Assembly: GCA_026636295.1 (NCBI GenBank)
Contig: CP089452.1
Span: 372,001 to 436,000 of the forward strand
Source of the DNA: Medakamo hakoo
Taxonomy: Eukaryota; Chlorophyta; Trebouxiophyceae; Coccomyxaceae
DNA length: 64,000 nt
Reading direction: 5' to 3'
Position numbers and translations under genes: made by a program. Below the pieces are notes generated by a model. That model was not told the DNA's origin. It searched no databases and saw nothing but the letters and a program-made list of their open reading frames with translations. Positions 21,609-31,956 of the stretch are shown here, piece after piece (position 1 is the stretch's first letter; each line of letters starts with the position of its first letter).

Positions 21609-22487
21609 TCACACGTCCTCCTCCTCCCCGCCCTCCCACCGCACCCGGCGCGGCGGCCGACCTTTCGCCGCGCTTTTTTTCCTGTCGCCGCCGGGCGCGG
21701 GCACCACGCCACTCATCGCCGCCGCCACGCCCGCAAAGGCTTTCGCGCCCGGGCGAGGGCCGGTGTACACGCGAGGGATGGGGCGCAGCCGCCAGATGGG
21801 CAGCGTCTGTGTGTGGGGAGGCTGGTCCCCCCCGCCGCCGCCGTCGCACCCCCCGCCGCCGCCGCCGTCCTCCAGCGCGTCCCGCAGCGCGGCCTCGCCC
21901 AAGTACGTCCACGGCAGGGCGTCGTTCGCTTCGGGCGACCCGGGCGGGAGCAGGACCAGGCCGGCCTCCGCCGCGGCCGCGTCCAGGGCGGCGGCCAGGG
22001 CGGGGGGGAAGGCGCCCGCCCCGCCGCCGGGCGACAGGCGGAGCGGCGACGCGTCGGCCACCACGACATCCTGTCCGCTCGCGCGCTTGAGCAGGACGAC
22101 GCACCCCGTCCCACGCGCGTCCGCCAGCAGGCGCCACGCATTGGCGGCGGGCGACCCCTTGCGCTCGCGGCGGCTGCCGGTGCCGTGCAGGGCGAGGAAG
22201 CCCGTCCGGACCAGGGCGGTCTCCCACGCGTCCCGCTCGGCCGCGTCCAGGCGGTGCGGGACGGCCCTGGACCCCGTGCCGCGGGCCTTGGCCGGGCGGC
22301 CGGCCGCGATGCGGTGGACGTCGTCCAGGGACGGGCGGGCCCGTGGGGCGGGGGACGGAGGGGCGAGGAGGGGCGGCGGGGCGGTGGTGGGTTGAGAGGC
22401 GGCCACGGCGGCGCGCGCAGGCGTGCGCGCGCCGCGCGCGCCGCGGACAGCGCCCAGCCGGCGGGCCGCCTGGAGCCGGGCGTGCAT
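21609..22487 (-). CDS. conserved plant/algal protein of unknown function, plastid-like
   Basis: A single-exon gene of 292 aa starting at ATG 22487. The N-terminus (MHARLQAARRLGAVRGARGA) is Arg/Ala-rich like a plastid or mitochondrial transit peptide. The core contains PHRLDAAERDAWETALVRTG, FLALHGTGSRRERKGSPAAN, WRLLADARGTGCVVLLKR and VVVADASPLRLSPG. From memory this resembles an uncharacterised family in land plants and algae with the pattern RxRKGSPLxN and CDARGxP; I cannot name it or verify it here. A poly-Gly/Asp insert follows the core, and the tail is basic. It converges with the histidine phosphatase gene. Confidence 0.65.
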   Translation of the reverse strand: MHARLQAARRLGAVRGARGARTPARAAVAASQPTTAPPPLLAPPSPAPRARPSLDDVHRIAAGRPAKARGTGSRAVPHRLDAAERDAWETALVRTGFLALHGTGSRRERKGSPAANAWRLLADARGTGCVVLLKRASGQDVVVADASPLRLSPGGGAGAFPPALAAALDAAAAEAGLVLLPPGSPEANDALPWTYLGEAALRDALEDGGGGGGCDGGGGGDQPPHTQTLPIWRLRPIPRVYTGPRPGAKAFAGVAAAMSGVVPAPGGDRKKSAAKGRPPRRVRWEGGEEEDV

Positions 22488-22725
22488 TTTTCCTGTGTGC
22501 CTAGGTCCGTCTGCACTAGGCTCCTGTGCACAAGGCTTTTGCACAGGAGCGTTCCGTGGCGGTGCCTTTGAAGCGTGGGAGTCGCAAGTCGAGCCAGCGC
22601 GCCGCCGTAGCAGGAAATGCGCACGTGTGTAGTCTGGCCAGGCCGCCGCGCAGAAACACTGCCAAAGAGAGACGCGGAGAGAGAGAGAGAGAGAAACACG
22701 GGCGCGGCACCACGCCCCAGCAAGC

Positions 22726-23637
22726 ATGCTGCGCCCTCGCCCTCGCCTTGCGCCAGGGCCGCCTCCGCTGAGACACCCAGCCCGCGGCCTGGCGCGGCCG
22801 GAGCGCGGGAGGCTGGCGGCCGCGGCGCCCAATTCGGAGACGGGCGCCGACCCTCGCGCCCAACCCACTGCCTCGACGACGCCCGCCCCCACTCCCACGG
22901 TCGGCCCGTCCACCCCGCGCCCGGATTACACGGCCCTCGACGCCCGCCCCTTGTCCAGGCTGATCACAGCCCTGTTTCGCGCGCGCATGGTCGCCGTCCT
23001 GGGCGCGGACGTGGCCGAGGGCGGGTACGACGGCATCGTCGCCCTGACCCGCGCGCTCAACGCCCGCCCGCCGTCGGCCACGCGGGCCGCCACGCGCACG
23101 ATCCTGGCCTCGCTCTTCCCGCCCGGCCTGCCCGGTGCCTTTGGCGCGCTCATCGCCAAGCCGTTCCCGGTGGCGGCGGCGCGCCTGAACGCGGCCGCGA
23201 CGGCGGCGGCGTGCGAGTGGCTGATGGGCGAGTGCACTGTGAACGACGGCGGGCCCGCGGCGCACGCTGCCGGGCTCGCGTACCCCGGCACGGGCGTCCT
23301 GGTCAGCCGGTGCCGGTACTTGGAGTCTGTCGGGTCGGGGGCGCCCGGCTCCGGCTGCGTGTCGGCGTGCCTCAACTCCTGCCGCCGCCCCACCCAAGAC
23401 TTTTTCGCGGCCGACATGGGGCTGCCACTGACGATGACGCCCGACTTCGCGACGTTCGAGTGCCAGTTTTCGTTTGGCGTGGCGCCGCCGGTCGAGGAGG
23501 ACGACCCGGTGCTGGCGGGGCGGCCGGCCTGTTTTGCCGACTGCCCGTCCGAGTTGAGGTGCGGCGGCGGCGGCGGCGGCTGCCCGGGCGCGGCCCCACA
23601 ACCGTGCGCGGCGGAGTTTTGCGGGAAGCAGGGGTGA
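22726..23637 (+). CDS. D27-like beta-carotene isomerase domain protein
   Basis: A single exon of 303 aa. The N-terminal 70 residues are Pro/Arg-rich (MLRPRPRLAPGPPPLRHPAR) and look like a plastid transit peptide. The DUF4033/D27 core is clear: FRARMVAVLGADVAEGGYDG, then VSRCRYLESVGSGAPGSGC, CLNSCRRPTQDFF, DMGLPLTMTPDFATFECQF and APPVEEDDP. Land-plant D27 is an iron-containing plastid enzyme that isomerises all-trans to 9-cis beta-carotene for strigolactone synthesis. Algae have several D27-like paralogues with less defined roles, so carotenoid isomerase is inference at substrate level. The short Cys-rich tail (CFADCPSELRCGG) is typical of the family. Confidence 0.87.
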   Translation: MLRPRPRLAPGPPPLRHPARGLARPERGRLAAAAPNSETGADPRAQPTASTTPAPTPTVGPSTPRPDYTALDARPLSRLITALFRARMVAVLGADVAEGGYDGIVALTRALNARPPSATRAATRTILASLFPPGLPGAFGALIAKPFPVAAARLNAAATAAACEWLMGECTVNDGGPAAHAAGLAYPGTGVLVSRCRYLESVGSGAPGSGCVSACLNSCRRPTQDFFAADMGLPLTMTPDFATFECQFSFGVAPPVEEDDPVLAGRPACFADCPSELRCGGGGGGCPGAAPQPCAAEFCGKQG

Positions 23638-23836
23638 GGGGGGTGTGAGGGGAGGCAGGGGGACTGTAGACAAGAGGGCAGTGTGTGTCGTGCGTGCGAG
23701 TCAGTGCAGCACTGTGTCGTGCGTGCGAGTGTGTGCGTGTGTGTGTGTGTGTGTGTCCATCCACTTCGGGCGAGGTAGTTTCTTTTTCGTTGGCACTTTC
23801 TTTGCAAAGAAAGACGGCCTCCCCTCTCCTCTCTCT

Positions 23837-23901
<65 letters not shown>

Positions 23902-24022
23902 CGCGCGCGCGCGCGCGCGCGCGCCCCACACGCACACGCCCAAACAGGGGCGCGGTGCCAAAAGCAGCACACATCGAACGCGCAGGCAAAACACACAAAC
24001 GCGACGAGAGTCTTTTTTGTTC
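23638..24022. other. tail-to-tail spacer with CT/CG repeat
   Basis: The 3' ends of the D27 gene and of the converging unknown gene meet here. The middle is simple sequence, described separately. Confidence 0.6.
23841..23924. repeat. (CT)n directly followed by (CG)n
   Basis: About 46 bases of CT repeat run straight into about 19 CG dinucleotides. Alternating CG is Z-DNA-prone and the CT tract is triplex-prone. Repeat length may vary between individuals or be misassembled. Confidence 0.9.
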
Positions 24023-24887
24023 TCACTTGTCCGCGTCCGCGCCCGCGCCCGCCGCCGTCACGTCGCCCACGCTCGGCAGGCGCGCACTCAACAGCGACGC
24101 CCGGTGGCCGTGGTGGACGTACGTGGGCAGCGCGCCCTTCCGCGCGGCGTGGACCTCGGGCGGCGGCGAGCCCGCGGCGGAGGCGGGCACCCAGTCAGCG
24201 CCGCCCGGCGGGCCGCGCGGCACGGCGGCGGGCGGGGGCGTGCCGCCGGCGGCGCGGCCGGAGGGCGCGGGCGCGCCGCCGGCGGCCGACGTGCCGGCGA
24301 CGGCGCCAGGGTGGGGCGGCGTGTCCGGCCGTTTGCCGTAGGTGTACGTCGGGTTGAGGGCGGCTGTGTTTTTTTTTGTTGTTGTGGGGTGCGTGTGTGG
24401 GTTTGGTGGGGCGGGGGGCAGGGGCAGTGGGGGTTGGAGGCGGCCCGGGCGTGTGGGCTGTGTTGTGTGCGAGCGTTTTTTTTGTTTCGTTTTGTTTTGC
24501 GTCCGTCCGGAGGCTCTTCCTGGCCTCGGCTCGCGGCGTCCTCTCGGTCTGAGCAAAGAGAGCGCGGGCCGCGCTCCTCCCGGCGCGAGGCCAAAAGTCA
24601 CGGCCCCGGCGGGCGAGGCCGTGCCGCCCGGCCGCCCAAAGGCACGCTCCGAGGAAGGTGCCCCCCCTGCTGACGCGGGGCCGAATGGAAAAAAAAAGCC
24701 ATTCCACCCGCCTTCACACACCTTCGAACCGCTTCATCGCCAGGATCATGCGGGCCACAATCTTGAACCGCCCGGGCCGCTGGGAGTGCTGGGACGCGGG
24801 GGCAGGGCCGGCTTTGGCGGCGGTCGCCGTGGACGCGGGCCCGCCGGCCTCGGCCGCGGACAAGGCAGCGTCCGGTCCGCCGGACAT
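24023..24887 (-). CDS. unknown protein, 168 aa, two exons
   Basis: Exon 1 is 24887-24722 (phase 1) and exon 2 is 24363-24023 (minus). They join as MILAMKRFE-AALNPTYTYG, giving 168 aa. I do not recognise the family. The most protein-like part is GRFKIVARMILAMKRFE in exon 1; the rest is Ala/Pro/Gly-rich, with RKGALPTYVHHGHRA near the end. The intron is T-run and G-rich on the plus strand. It faces the NDUFB3 gene across 290 bp. Support is the clean frame-restoring splice and the ATG; a role cannot be suggested. Confidence 0.5.
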
Positions 24888-25177
24888 GGGTGGAGCGTTT
24901 CTTTCGGTGCGGAGGCCCCCTGGGCGCTGCTCTGGGCTGTGAGACCTACACGGTCAAGGGGGGTGTTGGGAGAGCGGAGAGGAGGGGCGGGGTGTGGCAG
25001 GCCCGGCGGATTGAGGGAGAAGGAGACTGGACAGCGAAAATTTCGGAGTGGGCAGGGGGAGGCGCCCGTCGCGTCCTCAGTCGCGCGATCGGGAGAGCAA
25101 AGAAAAACTCCAGCGCCGGGCGCGCGCATCCCCCGCACGCCCCTAGAGACCCGCGGCTCGGACACAACCCCACACCA

Positions 25178-25342
25178 ATGATCAACTGGCGCAAGCTGGA
25201 CGCCTGGCGGGCCCACCCGCTGCTGACGCACACCATGCGCGCGTCCGCGCCGGGCCTCCTCCTCGGCGGGGCCGCCTTTGCGGTGTACGTCGCGTACGAC
25301 AAAACGGTCGGGGCGGGCGCGCAGGGCGGTGGCCACCACTGA
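25178..25342 (+). CDS. NDUFB3: mitochondrial complex I subunit NDUFB3/B12
   Basis: A 54-aa single-exon protein. MINWRKLDAWRAHPLLTHTM is followed by RASAPGLLLGGAAFAVYVAY and DKTVGAG, ending in Gly/His. Plant B12 subunits share this plan: W-R-K-x-P-x-L, then M-R-x-A-x-P-G, then one membrane helix. The protein is a single-pass accessory subunit of the membrane arm of NADH:ubiquinone oxidoreductase. It is a little shorter than land-plant forms (about 70 aa) because both ends are trimmed. Identification is by motif memory, not by search. Confidence 0.78.
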   Translation: MINWRKLDAWRAHPLLTHTMRASAPGLLLGGAAFAVYVAYDKTVGAGAQGGGHH

Positions 25343-25596
25343 AGGCGGTGGGGGTGGTCGTGAGCCCGGGGCGGCGTGAGGGGGGCGCGCTGAGGGGAAG
25401 CGCGTGCCGAGGCGGTCGGGGGCGCACCCACCACCCCCCTCCTTGCTCTCGTTTGCCTTCCGACGCCCCGCCCCGCCCCCCGCTGCCTTTTCGTTTTTTT
25501 TCTGTAGAAGAGAGGTGACAACACACAGAGTGAACCAAGAAAAAATAAAAATAAAAAAATGAGGAAGGAAGCAGTTCACAAAAGCACTACACACCC
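25343..25596. other. tail-to-tail spacer
   Basis: Holds the NDUFB3 3' UTR and the 3' UTR of the converging large gene, with an A-rich stretch (AAAAAATAAAAATAAAAAAAT) near 25538-25560. Confidence 0.5.
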
Positions 25597-27387
25597 TCAC
25601 GCCGCGCCGGCGCGTGCGGCGTGCCCGGCCCACGCCCCGCCCGCCTGCGGCGGCGGGGACGGAGGCGCCACGCCCGGCCCGTCCGCCGCCGTGGGCGGCG
25701 GCGGCCGACCCGGCCGCCCCCGCTTGGCCCACCGCGGCGTCAGCCCGTCCCGCACGCCCGCCGCCACCCAGCCCAGGGCCCGGCCGAGGACGCAGCTCAG
25801 CAGCCACGCGGCCCCCGCCGCGAGTGCGCGCCCGGCCGCCGCCAGCCACGGCGTCGCCGCGTCCAGCGCTTCGACGGCGCCGGCCAGCCCCGCCCGCCAG
25901 CCCGTCAGCGCTGCCGCCTCCTGCGACCGCGGCGCGGCCAGGGAGGCGGACGCCAGAGCCCCGCCCGGGCCGGGCAGGAGCAGCGGGACGCGGCCCTCCA
26001 ACACCGCGAGCACGGCCGGGGGGCCCGCCTCGGCCAGCCAGGACGCCAGGGCCGCCCGGTTGCGGAAGCGCTCCAGCCCGCGCGGGGTGGACAGGGCCGG
26101 CGACGCCAGGTGCCGGGGCGGCCAGGCCGGGTGGCTCGTCGCGCCCGGGCCGTCGTCGCGCCCGTCGGCCCGCCCGGCCGCGCTGCCCGCGGCCGCAGCT
26201 AGGTAGAGCCCGGCCGCGGCGTCGGCTGCGCGCGCGGCCGCGTCCAAGACAAGCCACGGCGCGCCGTCCGCCGCGACGGCGTCCCGCGGGTCGGCGTCCG
26301 CACCCGCTGCGTCGTCTGCATCTAGCCTAAAAGCGGGAGGGGGAGGGCCCCCACCGCCGGCGGACGCGGCGTCCAGGAGGGCGGCCGCCGCGGCCCGCGC
26401 AGAAAAGGGGGTGGGCGCGGGCGCGGACGTCGTCGTCGTCGGCGGCGCCCCTTCCGCCCGCTCCTCGACCTCGCTGCCCATCGCCAGGGCCCACAGCGCC
26501 CGGGCGTGCAGGTCGGCCAGGCCGGCGGGGGCGGCGGGCGGCGGGATGGGCGCGTCCGCCGGCCGCCCCGCCACCAGTGCGTCCACGGCCGCGTCCGCGG
26601 CCGCGCCGGCCGCCGCCGCCTCCTCAGCCGCGGCCGCCGCCGCGGCGCGCTCCCCCGCCGCCACCAGCCAGGCGTGGCGGCCTTCAGCCGCGGCCGCTGC
26701 CAGCGCAGCGTCCGCCGCGGCGCGCCAGGCGGGGGAGGAGGGCGGCGGCGCGGCCGGCGCGGCCGCGGCGGCCGCGAGCGCGCTGCCACCGCCCGCCCGC
26801 CGCTCCAACGCCGCCAGGCACGCGCCCACGAGGGCGGCCCGCGCGCCCGGCGCCAGGCCCAGCAGCGCCCGGCCGTCCGGTGGCAGAGGGGCGGTGGGAG
26901 GGGCCGGGGGACGACGCCCGGTCCCGCCCCCCGCCTCCAACACCTCCCAGGCGGCGGGCCACCCGCCGGGCCGGGGCGGCAGCGGCGCCAGGGCGGGCGG
27001 CGCGGCCGCCGGGCGCAGGAACAGGGGCAGGCCGGTGGCGGCGCCGTCTTCGGTGCTGGCCAGGCCTTCAGGCGGCGGCGGCGGCGGTGCGGGCGCCGGC
27101 GCCGGCGGCGGCGGCGCGGACGCGGCGGCCCGGTGCCCGCTGCCGCCCCCTCCAGCCGCAGCCAGCGCCGCCCCAACGCCCGCGGCCACGGCCAGCGGCA
27201 CCGCCGCGCCGACGGCCCCCAACCAGGTGGCGGGCGAGGACGCGCCAGCAGCTAAAGCACCAGGGGACAGGGAGGCGCCCGCGGCCAGGGCGGCGGACGC
27301 GGCGGTGGCCAGGCCTGAGCGTGCGTTGTTAAGGTGGCGCGGGCGGGGGTGGGGTGGTGGTGGTGAGAGTCGCAGGGGTGCGGCCAT
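25597..27387 (-). CDS. large Ala-rich protein with hydrophobic C-terminal region, unknown
   Basis: A single open frame of 596 aa from ATG 27387. I do not recognise it. After a Pro/His-rich start there are two hydrophobic Ala/Gly stretches (around residues 25-85). The middle is strongly Ala-rich, probably helical, with GRHAWLVAAGERAAAAA. Better conserved-looking blocks are APWLVLDAAARAADAAAGLY, RNRAALASWLAEAGPPAVLA and EGRVPLLLPGPGG. The C-terminal 110 residues have a hydrophobic segment (AAGAAWLLSCVLGRALGWVA) then a basic Pro-rich tail. A plastid membrane protein is one possibility. Both the start and the absence of introns are uncertain. Confidence 0.5.
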   Translation of the reverse strand: MAAPLRLSPPPPHPRPRHLNNARSGLATAASAALAAGASLSPGALAAGASSPATWLGAVGAAVPLAVAAGVGAALAAAGGGGSGHRAAASAPPPPAPAPAPPPPPPEGLASTEDGAATGLPLFLRPAAAPPALAPLPPRPGGWPAAWEVLEAGGGTGRRPPAPPTAPLPPDGRALLGLAPGARAALVGACLAALERRAGGGSALAAAAAAPAAPPPSSPAWRAAADAALAAAAAEGRHAWLVAAGERAAAAAAAEEAAAAGAAADAAVDALVAGRPADAPIPPPAAPAGLADLHARALWALAMGSEVEERAEGAPPTTTTSAPAPTPFSARAAAAALLDAASAGGGGPPPPAFRLDADDAAGADADPRDAVAADGAPWLVLDAAARAADAAAGLYLAAAAGSAAGRADGRDDGPGATSHPAWPPRHLASPALSTPRGLERFRNRAALASWLAEAGPPAVLAVLEGRVPLLLPGPGGALASASLAAPRSQEAAALTGWRAGLAGAVEALDAATPWLAAAGRALAAGAAWLLSCVLGRALGWVAAGVRDGLTPRWAKRGRPGRPPPPTAADGPGVAPPSPPPQAGGAWAGHAARAGAA

Positions 27388-27945
27388 GCGGCGGGGGCCG
27401 TTGGGGGGGAGCCGCGCGGCACCGCCTTTTCCAACAAGACGCGCACGGGCAGCCGACTGCCTTCTCCACCCACACACGCGGCGGCGCGAACCCCCTCACC
27501 TTCCACTGCGGCCGCGTCGGGCGGGAGGGACGACGGCGGCGCGCGGCGGCGGCGGCGCGCGGCCGCCGCCGGCGGTGGTGCCGCCTGCCGCGCGGGCAGG
27601 CAGGGCCGGGTCGATGCGCGGGCGAGGGGTGTGGGTGCCCTGGGTCGTAACCGCGTCGGCGCCATGTGTAACTGGGCGGCGCCCGGCCTGGCGGCGGGCG
27701 TCCGCATTTTTTCTGGTGTCGCGTGGCGCCGGAGTGCACTCCCGCGCCACGAGCCCGAAGCGCAGGCTGGCCGTCGACCGGTGCGCTCCTCGCCACTCTC
27801 TTTCCTGTGTCTTTTTCGTGCGCGCCCACAACGCACCAAAAACCCTTCCCTTCCTCCGTCGCGCCGCGTCGCACGGGAGAGCCACACTCTCTCCCGTGCG
27901 CACCCAGGGTTCCTCTGGGTAGGAGCGCCGCCTGACGCGAAAATC
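27388..27945. promoter_or_regulatory. divergent promoter region, unknown protein / starch synthase III
   Basis: 558 bp between outward-facing start codons, GC-rich near 27530-27600 and more mixed toward the starch synthase. It carries no recognisable gene; an open frame crossing it upstream of the starch synthase ATG lacks protein character. Confidence 0.4.
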
Positions 27946-30900
27946 ATGCTGTCGCGAGCCATTTGTGGCAACGCCTCGCCCGTTGGCGGTGGAGCCGAGC
28001 TCGGCGTCGCGCCGCCCGCTGTGGCTGCCACAAAGCTCGCCCGCCGCCTGGGTGGGCCGACTCGCCTCGAGCGCCAGGTGAGGAGGCACGGCGAGGGAAG
28101 GAACCGCACCACCGCCCCGCATTCCAGCCTGTCTCGCGGGTGGGGCCGGCCACCCATTTCCCTTTCCTGCGCGCGCGCGCGCGCGACCCTCACCCACGGC
28201 CACCCATCCACCCCCCCTCCCCCCACACAGCCGGCCCGCGCCGTCCCTCCCGGCGGCGAGAACGCTCGGTCTCCGCGCGGCTTTGGCGACGCCGCACCCG
28301 CCGTGACGACGGCCGCCGCGCCCAAAAAGAGCGGTGGCGGCGCGCGTCGCAAAGCTGCGCCCGTGCCACCCCCCCCCTCGCCACCGGCACCAGCCGGCCC
28401 GGGCGCGGCCGCCGCGGCCGTGGCCGCCGCCGCTTTAGCCGCCGGCCCAGGCGCCGACCTGTCCGCCTTTGAGGCCGCCGCGTCGGACGTCCTGGCCTCC
28501 GACGACGACGCCGCCGCCGGCGCGCTGGTCGCCGCCCTGCGGGCGGTCGGCTCGGACCCGCCCCCGCCCGTCCCGGCCGGCCGGGCGGAGTGGGTGTGGT
28601 TCGCGTGGCCGCCCCGCCCGGCCGCCGGCGGCACGCTGCACCTGTACTACAACACGGCCGCGCCCGCATCGGCCGTGCGGCGGGCGGAGCGCGCGGCCGT
28701 CCTGGCCCGGGTGAATGCCTGGTCCGCGCCGCTGGGCCGCGTGCCGCCGGGCGCGCTGGGCCCCGCCGCGGCCGCGGGCGCGCCCGGTTCCGACCCCGCG
28801 CCCGGCACCGTCGTCCCTGCCGTGCCTGCCCCATCCGAAGACGGGGCGGGCGCGTGGGTAGTGGCGAGCCTACCCCTTCCCGCGGATGCGTGGGAGCTCA
28901 ACTGGGTGGTGACCGAGGAGGGCGGCGACGCGCGCGACGACGCCCCGCCGGCCGTGGACAACAACGGCGGCGCCGACTTTGCCCTGGCCGTCCTGGGCTC
29001 GGCCTACGACCCTGTGTCCTGGGCGGAGGCAGGCTTGGAGGTCGCCGCTGCAAGCGCGGCGGCCGCGGCGGCCGCGGCCGCGAAAGCGGAAGCGGCGGAG
29101 CGGGCGGCGGCCGACGCGGCCGCCGCCCAGGCCGCCGCCGACGCGGCCGCGGCAGACGCGGCCGGCATCATCGCTGACGCCCTGGCCCTGGCCAAGGCCA
29201 AAGGCGCACGGGCGGTGGCGACGACGGCGGGCGGGGCGGTGCACTGGGCGCTCGCCTCGCCCCTGGTCGCGGGCGGGCCGCCGGCGCTGCTCGTGGTCAA
29301 CGCCGCTGCCGGGCCCCTCGGCGCGTCGCCGCCCGCCGCCCCGCCCACCCTGCACTGGGGCCACAATGCGTGGGAGGGCGCGACCTCCGTCCCCATGCGT
29401 GCCGCCACGCCGGCCGAGGTCAAAGCAGCCGGCGGGGGCGACGGGCGGAGTGGGTCGTGGTGGGCGGCCGAGCTGGCCGCGGGCCTGGCCGACGGCGCGC
29501 TGCCCTTTGCCCTCGTCTCGTCCGACGGCGGCGGCGGCGGCGCCTCGGACAACGCGGGCGGGGCCGACCACTGGCTGGCGGTGAGCCCGCCTGGCGGGTG
29601 CGGGAGCGAGGCCGAGTGGGTGGGCGCGTTGGCGGACGTGCGGGCGGCGGCCGCGCGCGCCGCGCGCGCGGAAGCGGCCGCGGCGGCCGCGGCCGCTGCC
29701 GCCGCCCGGTCCGCCCGCGCGGCGGCCGCGACGGCCGCGGCCCGCGCCCTGCGCCGCCGCCAGGCCCGCCACGTCCTGTTCACGTCGCCGCCCGAACCGG
29801 TCGCGGGCCAGCCCCTCACGCTGCACTACCGCCCGGACGAGGGCCCCCTGGGGCCGGCCCCGCCGCGCGGCGTGTGGCTGTCCGCGGGCTTCAACGGCTG
29901 GGCCCACCCGCGCACGGTCGGCCCGGCGCCGCTGGCCCCGCCGCCGGCGGGCGGCTCGCACTGGAGCCTCACGCTCGACGTCCCGCCCACCGCCTGGTGC
30001 GTCGACGCCGTCTTTGGCGACGGCCCGCCCGGCGCGCCCGGGTCTGGGCCCGTCGACAACGCCGGCGGCTTTGACTGGTCCCTGCCCGTGGCGGGGTCGG
30101 CCCTGTCCCCGCCCGCCCTGCACATCGTCCACGTGGCCGTCGAGATGGCACCCATTGCCAAGGTCGGCGGCCTGGCCGACGTCGTGACGGCCCTGGGCCG
30201 CGCGTCGGCGGCCCAGGGCCACCGCGTGGAGGTCGTCCTGCCACGGTACGCTTTCTTCTCGCACTCGCCCCTGCTCGGCGGCATGCGCCTGGCCCACGAG
30301 TTCGACCACGCTGGCACGCACGTCTGGGCGTGTGTCTGCGAGGTGGAGGGCCTGCCCGTCTACTTCCTGGAACCGGCCAACGGCCTGTTTTCCAACGACG
30401 GGTCCGTCTACACGAGCCCGGCGTCCGACCGTGGCCGGTTTGAATGGTTTTGCGGGGCGGCGGCGGCCTTCCTCGCCTCCCGGCCGGGCCCACCGCCGGA
30501 CATCGTCCACGCGCACGACTGGTCGACCGCGCCCGTGGCGGGCATCCTCGCCAACTCGGGCGGGTGGGGGTGGGGGACGGCCGGACGCGACGGCAGCGCG
30601 CACGCCCCCCGCCCGTCCCGCCCGCCGCCAGTTGTCTTCACCATCCACAACGCCGAGTTCGGGGTGCCGGCCCTGGGCGACGCGGCCCACTGGTCGGCCC
30701 GGGTGACGACCGTGTCGCCGTCGTACGCGGCCGACCTGCGGTCCACGCCCGCGTTCGCGCCGCACGCGGGCAAGCTGGCGGGCATCCTCAACGGCATCGA
30801 CCCGGAGATCTGGGACCCGGCGACCGACGCCTTCCTGCCCGTCCCCTACGACGCCGAGACCGCACAGGCCGGCAAGGCGGCCGCCCGGGCGGCGTTGAGG

Positions 30901-31956
30901 GAGCGCCTGGGCCTGACGGGCTGGGACGACAAGCCCATCGCCGCCGTCATCTCCCGGCTGACGGCGCAGAAGGGCATCGCGCTCATCGAGCACGCCGCGC
31001 ACAGCGCGCTGGCCCGGGGCGGCCAGTTTGTGCTGCTGGGCTCCGCGCCCGACCCGCGCGTCGCCGGCCACTTTGCCGGCCTGGCCGGGCGCCTGTCGGG
31101 CCCGGACGCGTGCTTTTACTTTGGCTTTGATGAAGGCCTGTCCCGCCTGTGCGTTGTTTTTTTTTGGGGTGTCAGTGGCGGGTGGGTGGTGGGGGTGGGG
31201 GTGGGGGTGGGGGTGGGGTGGGGGTGGGGGCTGGGAGACGCCCTTCCCCCCCTCCCCCCCCCCCCCCCACCCCCCCCCACCCCACCCCCACCCACCCACC
31301 CACCCGCCCCCGTCCGCGGCCCCCTCCCCCCCTCTTTTTTCCCTCGCTCGCCCCCCTCTCACCTCACCTCTCCCCGCTCTCTCTCTCTCTCTCTCTCTCC
31401 CCTCCCACACACACAGCATCTACGCCGCCGCCGACTTTGTGCTCGTCCCCTCCCTCTTCGAGCCGTGCGGGCTGACCCAGCTGATCGCGATGCGGTACGG
31501 CGCGGTCCCCGTCGTCCGGTCGACGGGGGGGCTGGCCGACTCCGTGTACGACGTCGACTACGGCAAGGGGCGGGCGGCCTGGGAAGTGCTGGGCTCCGCG
31601 GACCCGGAGAAGGACGGGCCGGCCTGCACCAACGGCTTTGCCTTTGACGGGACGGACGGCGGCGCGCTCGACTCCGCCCTCCACCGCGCGTTCGACTATT
31701 TCTACGGCCCGGACGGCGACCGGTCGGCGTTCCGGGCGCTGCAGGCGCGCGTCATGCGCCAGGACTGGTCGTGGTGCGTTTCTTTTGGTTGGGAGGGGGA
31801 GGGGCGGGGGGAGGCCGGTGTGGTGGGGTGGGGGTGGCGAGGCCGTGCCTCTCACACTCGCGCTTGCGCCCCTCCCCCTTTCCTCCCATCAAAACCAACA
31901 GGGCCCGCCCCGCCCTGGACTACGAGAAGCTGTACCGGCACGCGGCCCGGCACTGA
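27946..31956 (+). CDS. SS3: soluble starch synthase III (three CBM53 + GT5/GT1)
   Basis: Exons 27946-28077, 28231-31148, 31417-31773 and 31902-31956 (phases 0, 2, 2) encode 1153 aa. Exon 1 is a plastid-type leader ([16 protein letters not shown]). Three starch-binding CBM53-like modules follow: [20 protein letters not shown] near 163, [11 protein letters not shown] then [11 protein letters not shown] near 378, and [20 protein letters not shown] then [13 protein letters not shown] near 556. Ala-rich helical linkers separate them. The GT5 domain begins [20 protein letters not shown]; the ADP-glucose-binding K-x-G-G-L Lys is about residue 688. Other motifs are [51 protein letters not shown] and, after the spliced intron, [20 protein letters not shown] plus [11 protein letters not shown]. 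Domain order is diagnostic for SSIII, which elongates amylopectin chains and helps granule initiation. Confidence 0.95.
31160..31416 (+). repeat. G-rich/C-rich self-complementary intron of starch synthase III
   Basis: Within the intron, repeated GGGGGT units (about 31180-31230) are followed by C runs with CCCCCA/CCCA units (about 31247-31315), then a CT tract to the acceptor. The two arms can pair in the transcript. The G-rich arm could also form a quadruplex. Confidence 0.8.

Noticed and set aside
23831-23924. CT/CG repeat as a CRISPR-like or transposon terminal array
   Set aside because: Simple dinucleotide tracts with no spacers, inverted ends or target duplication.
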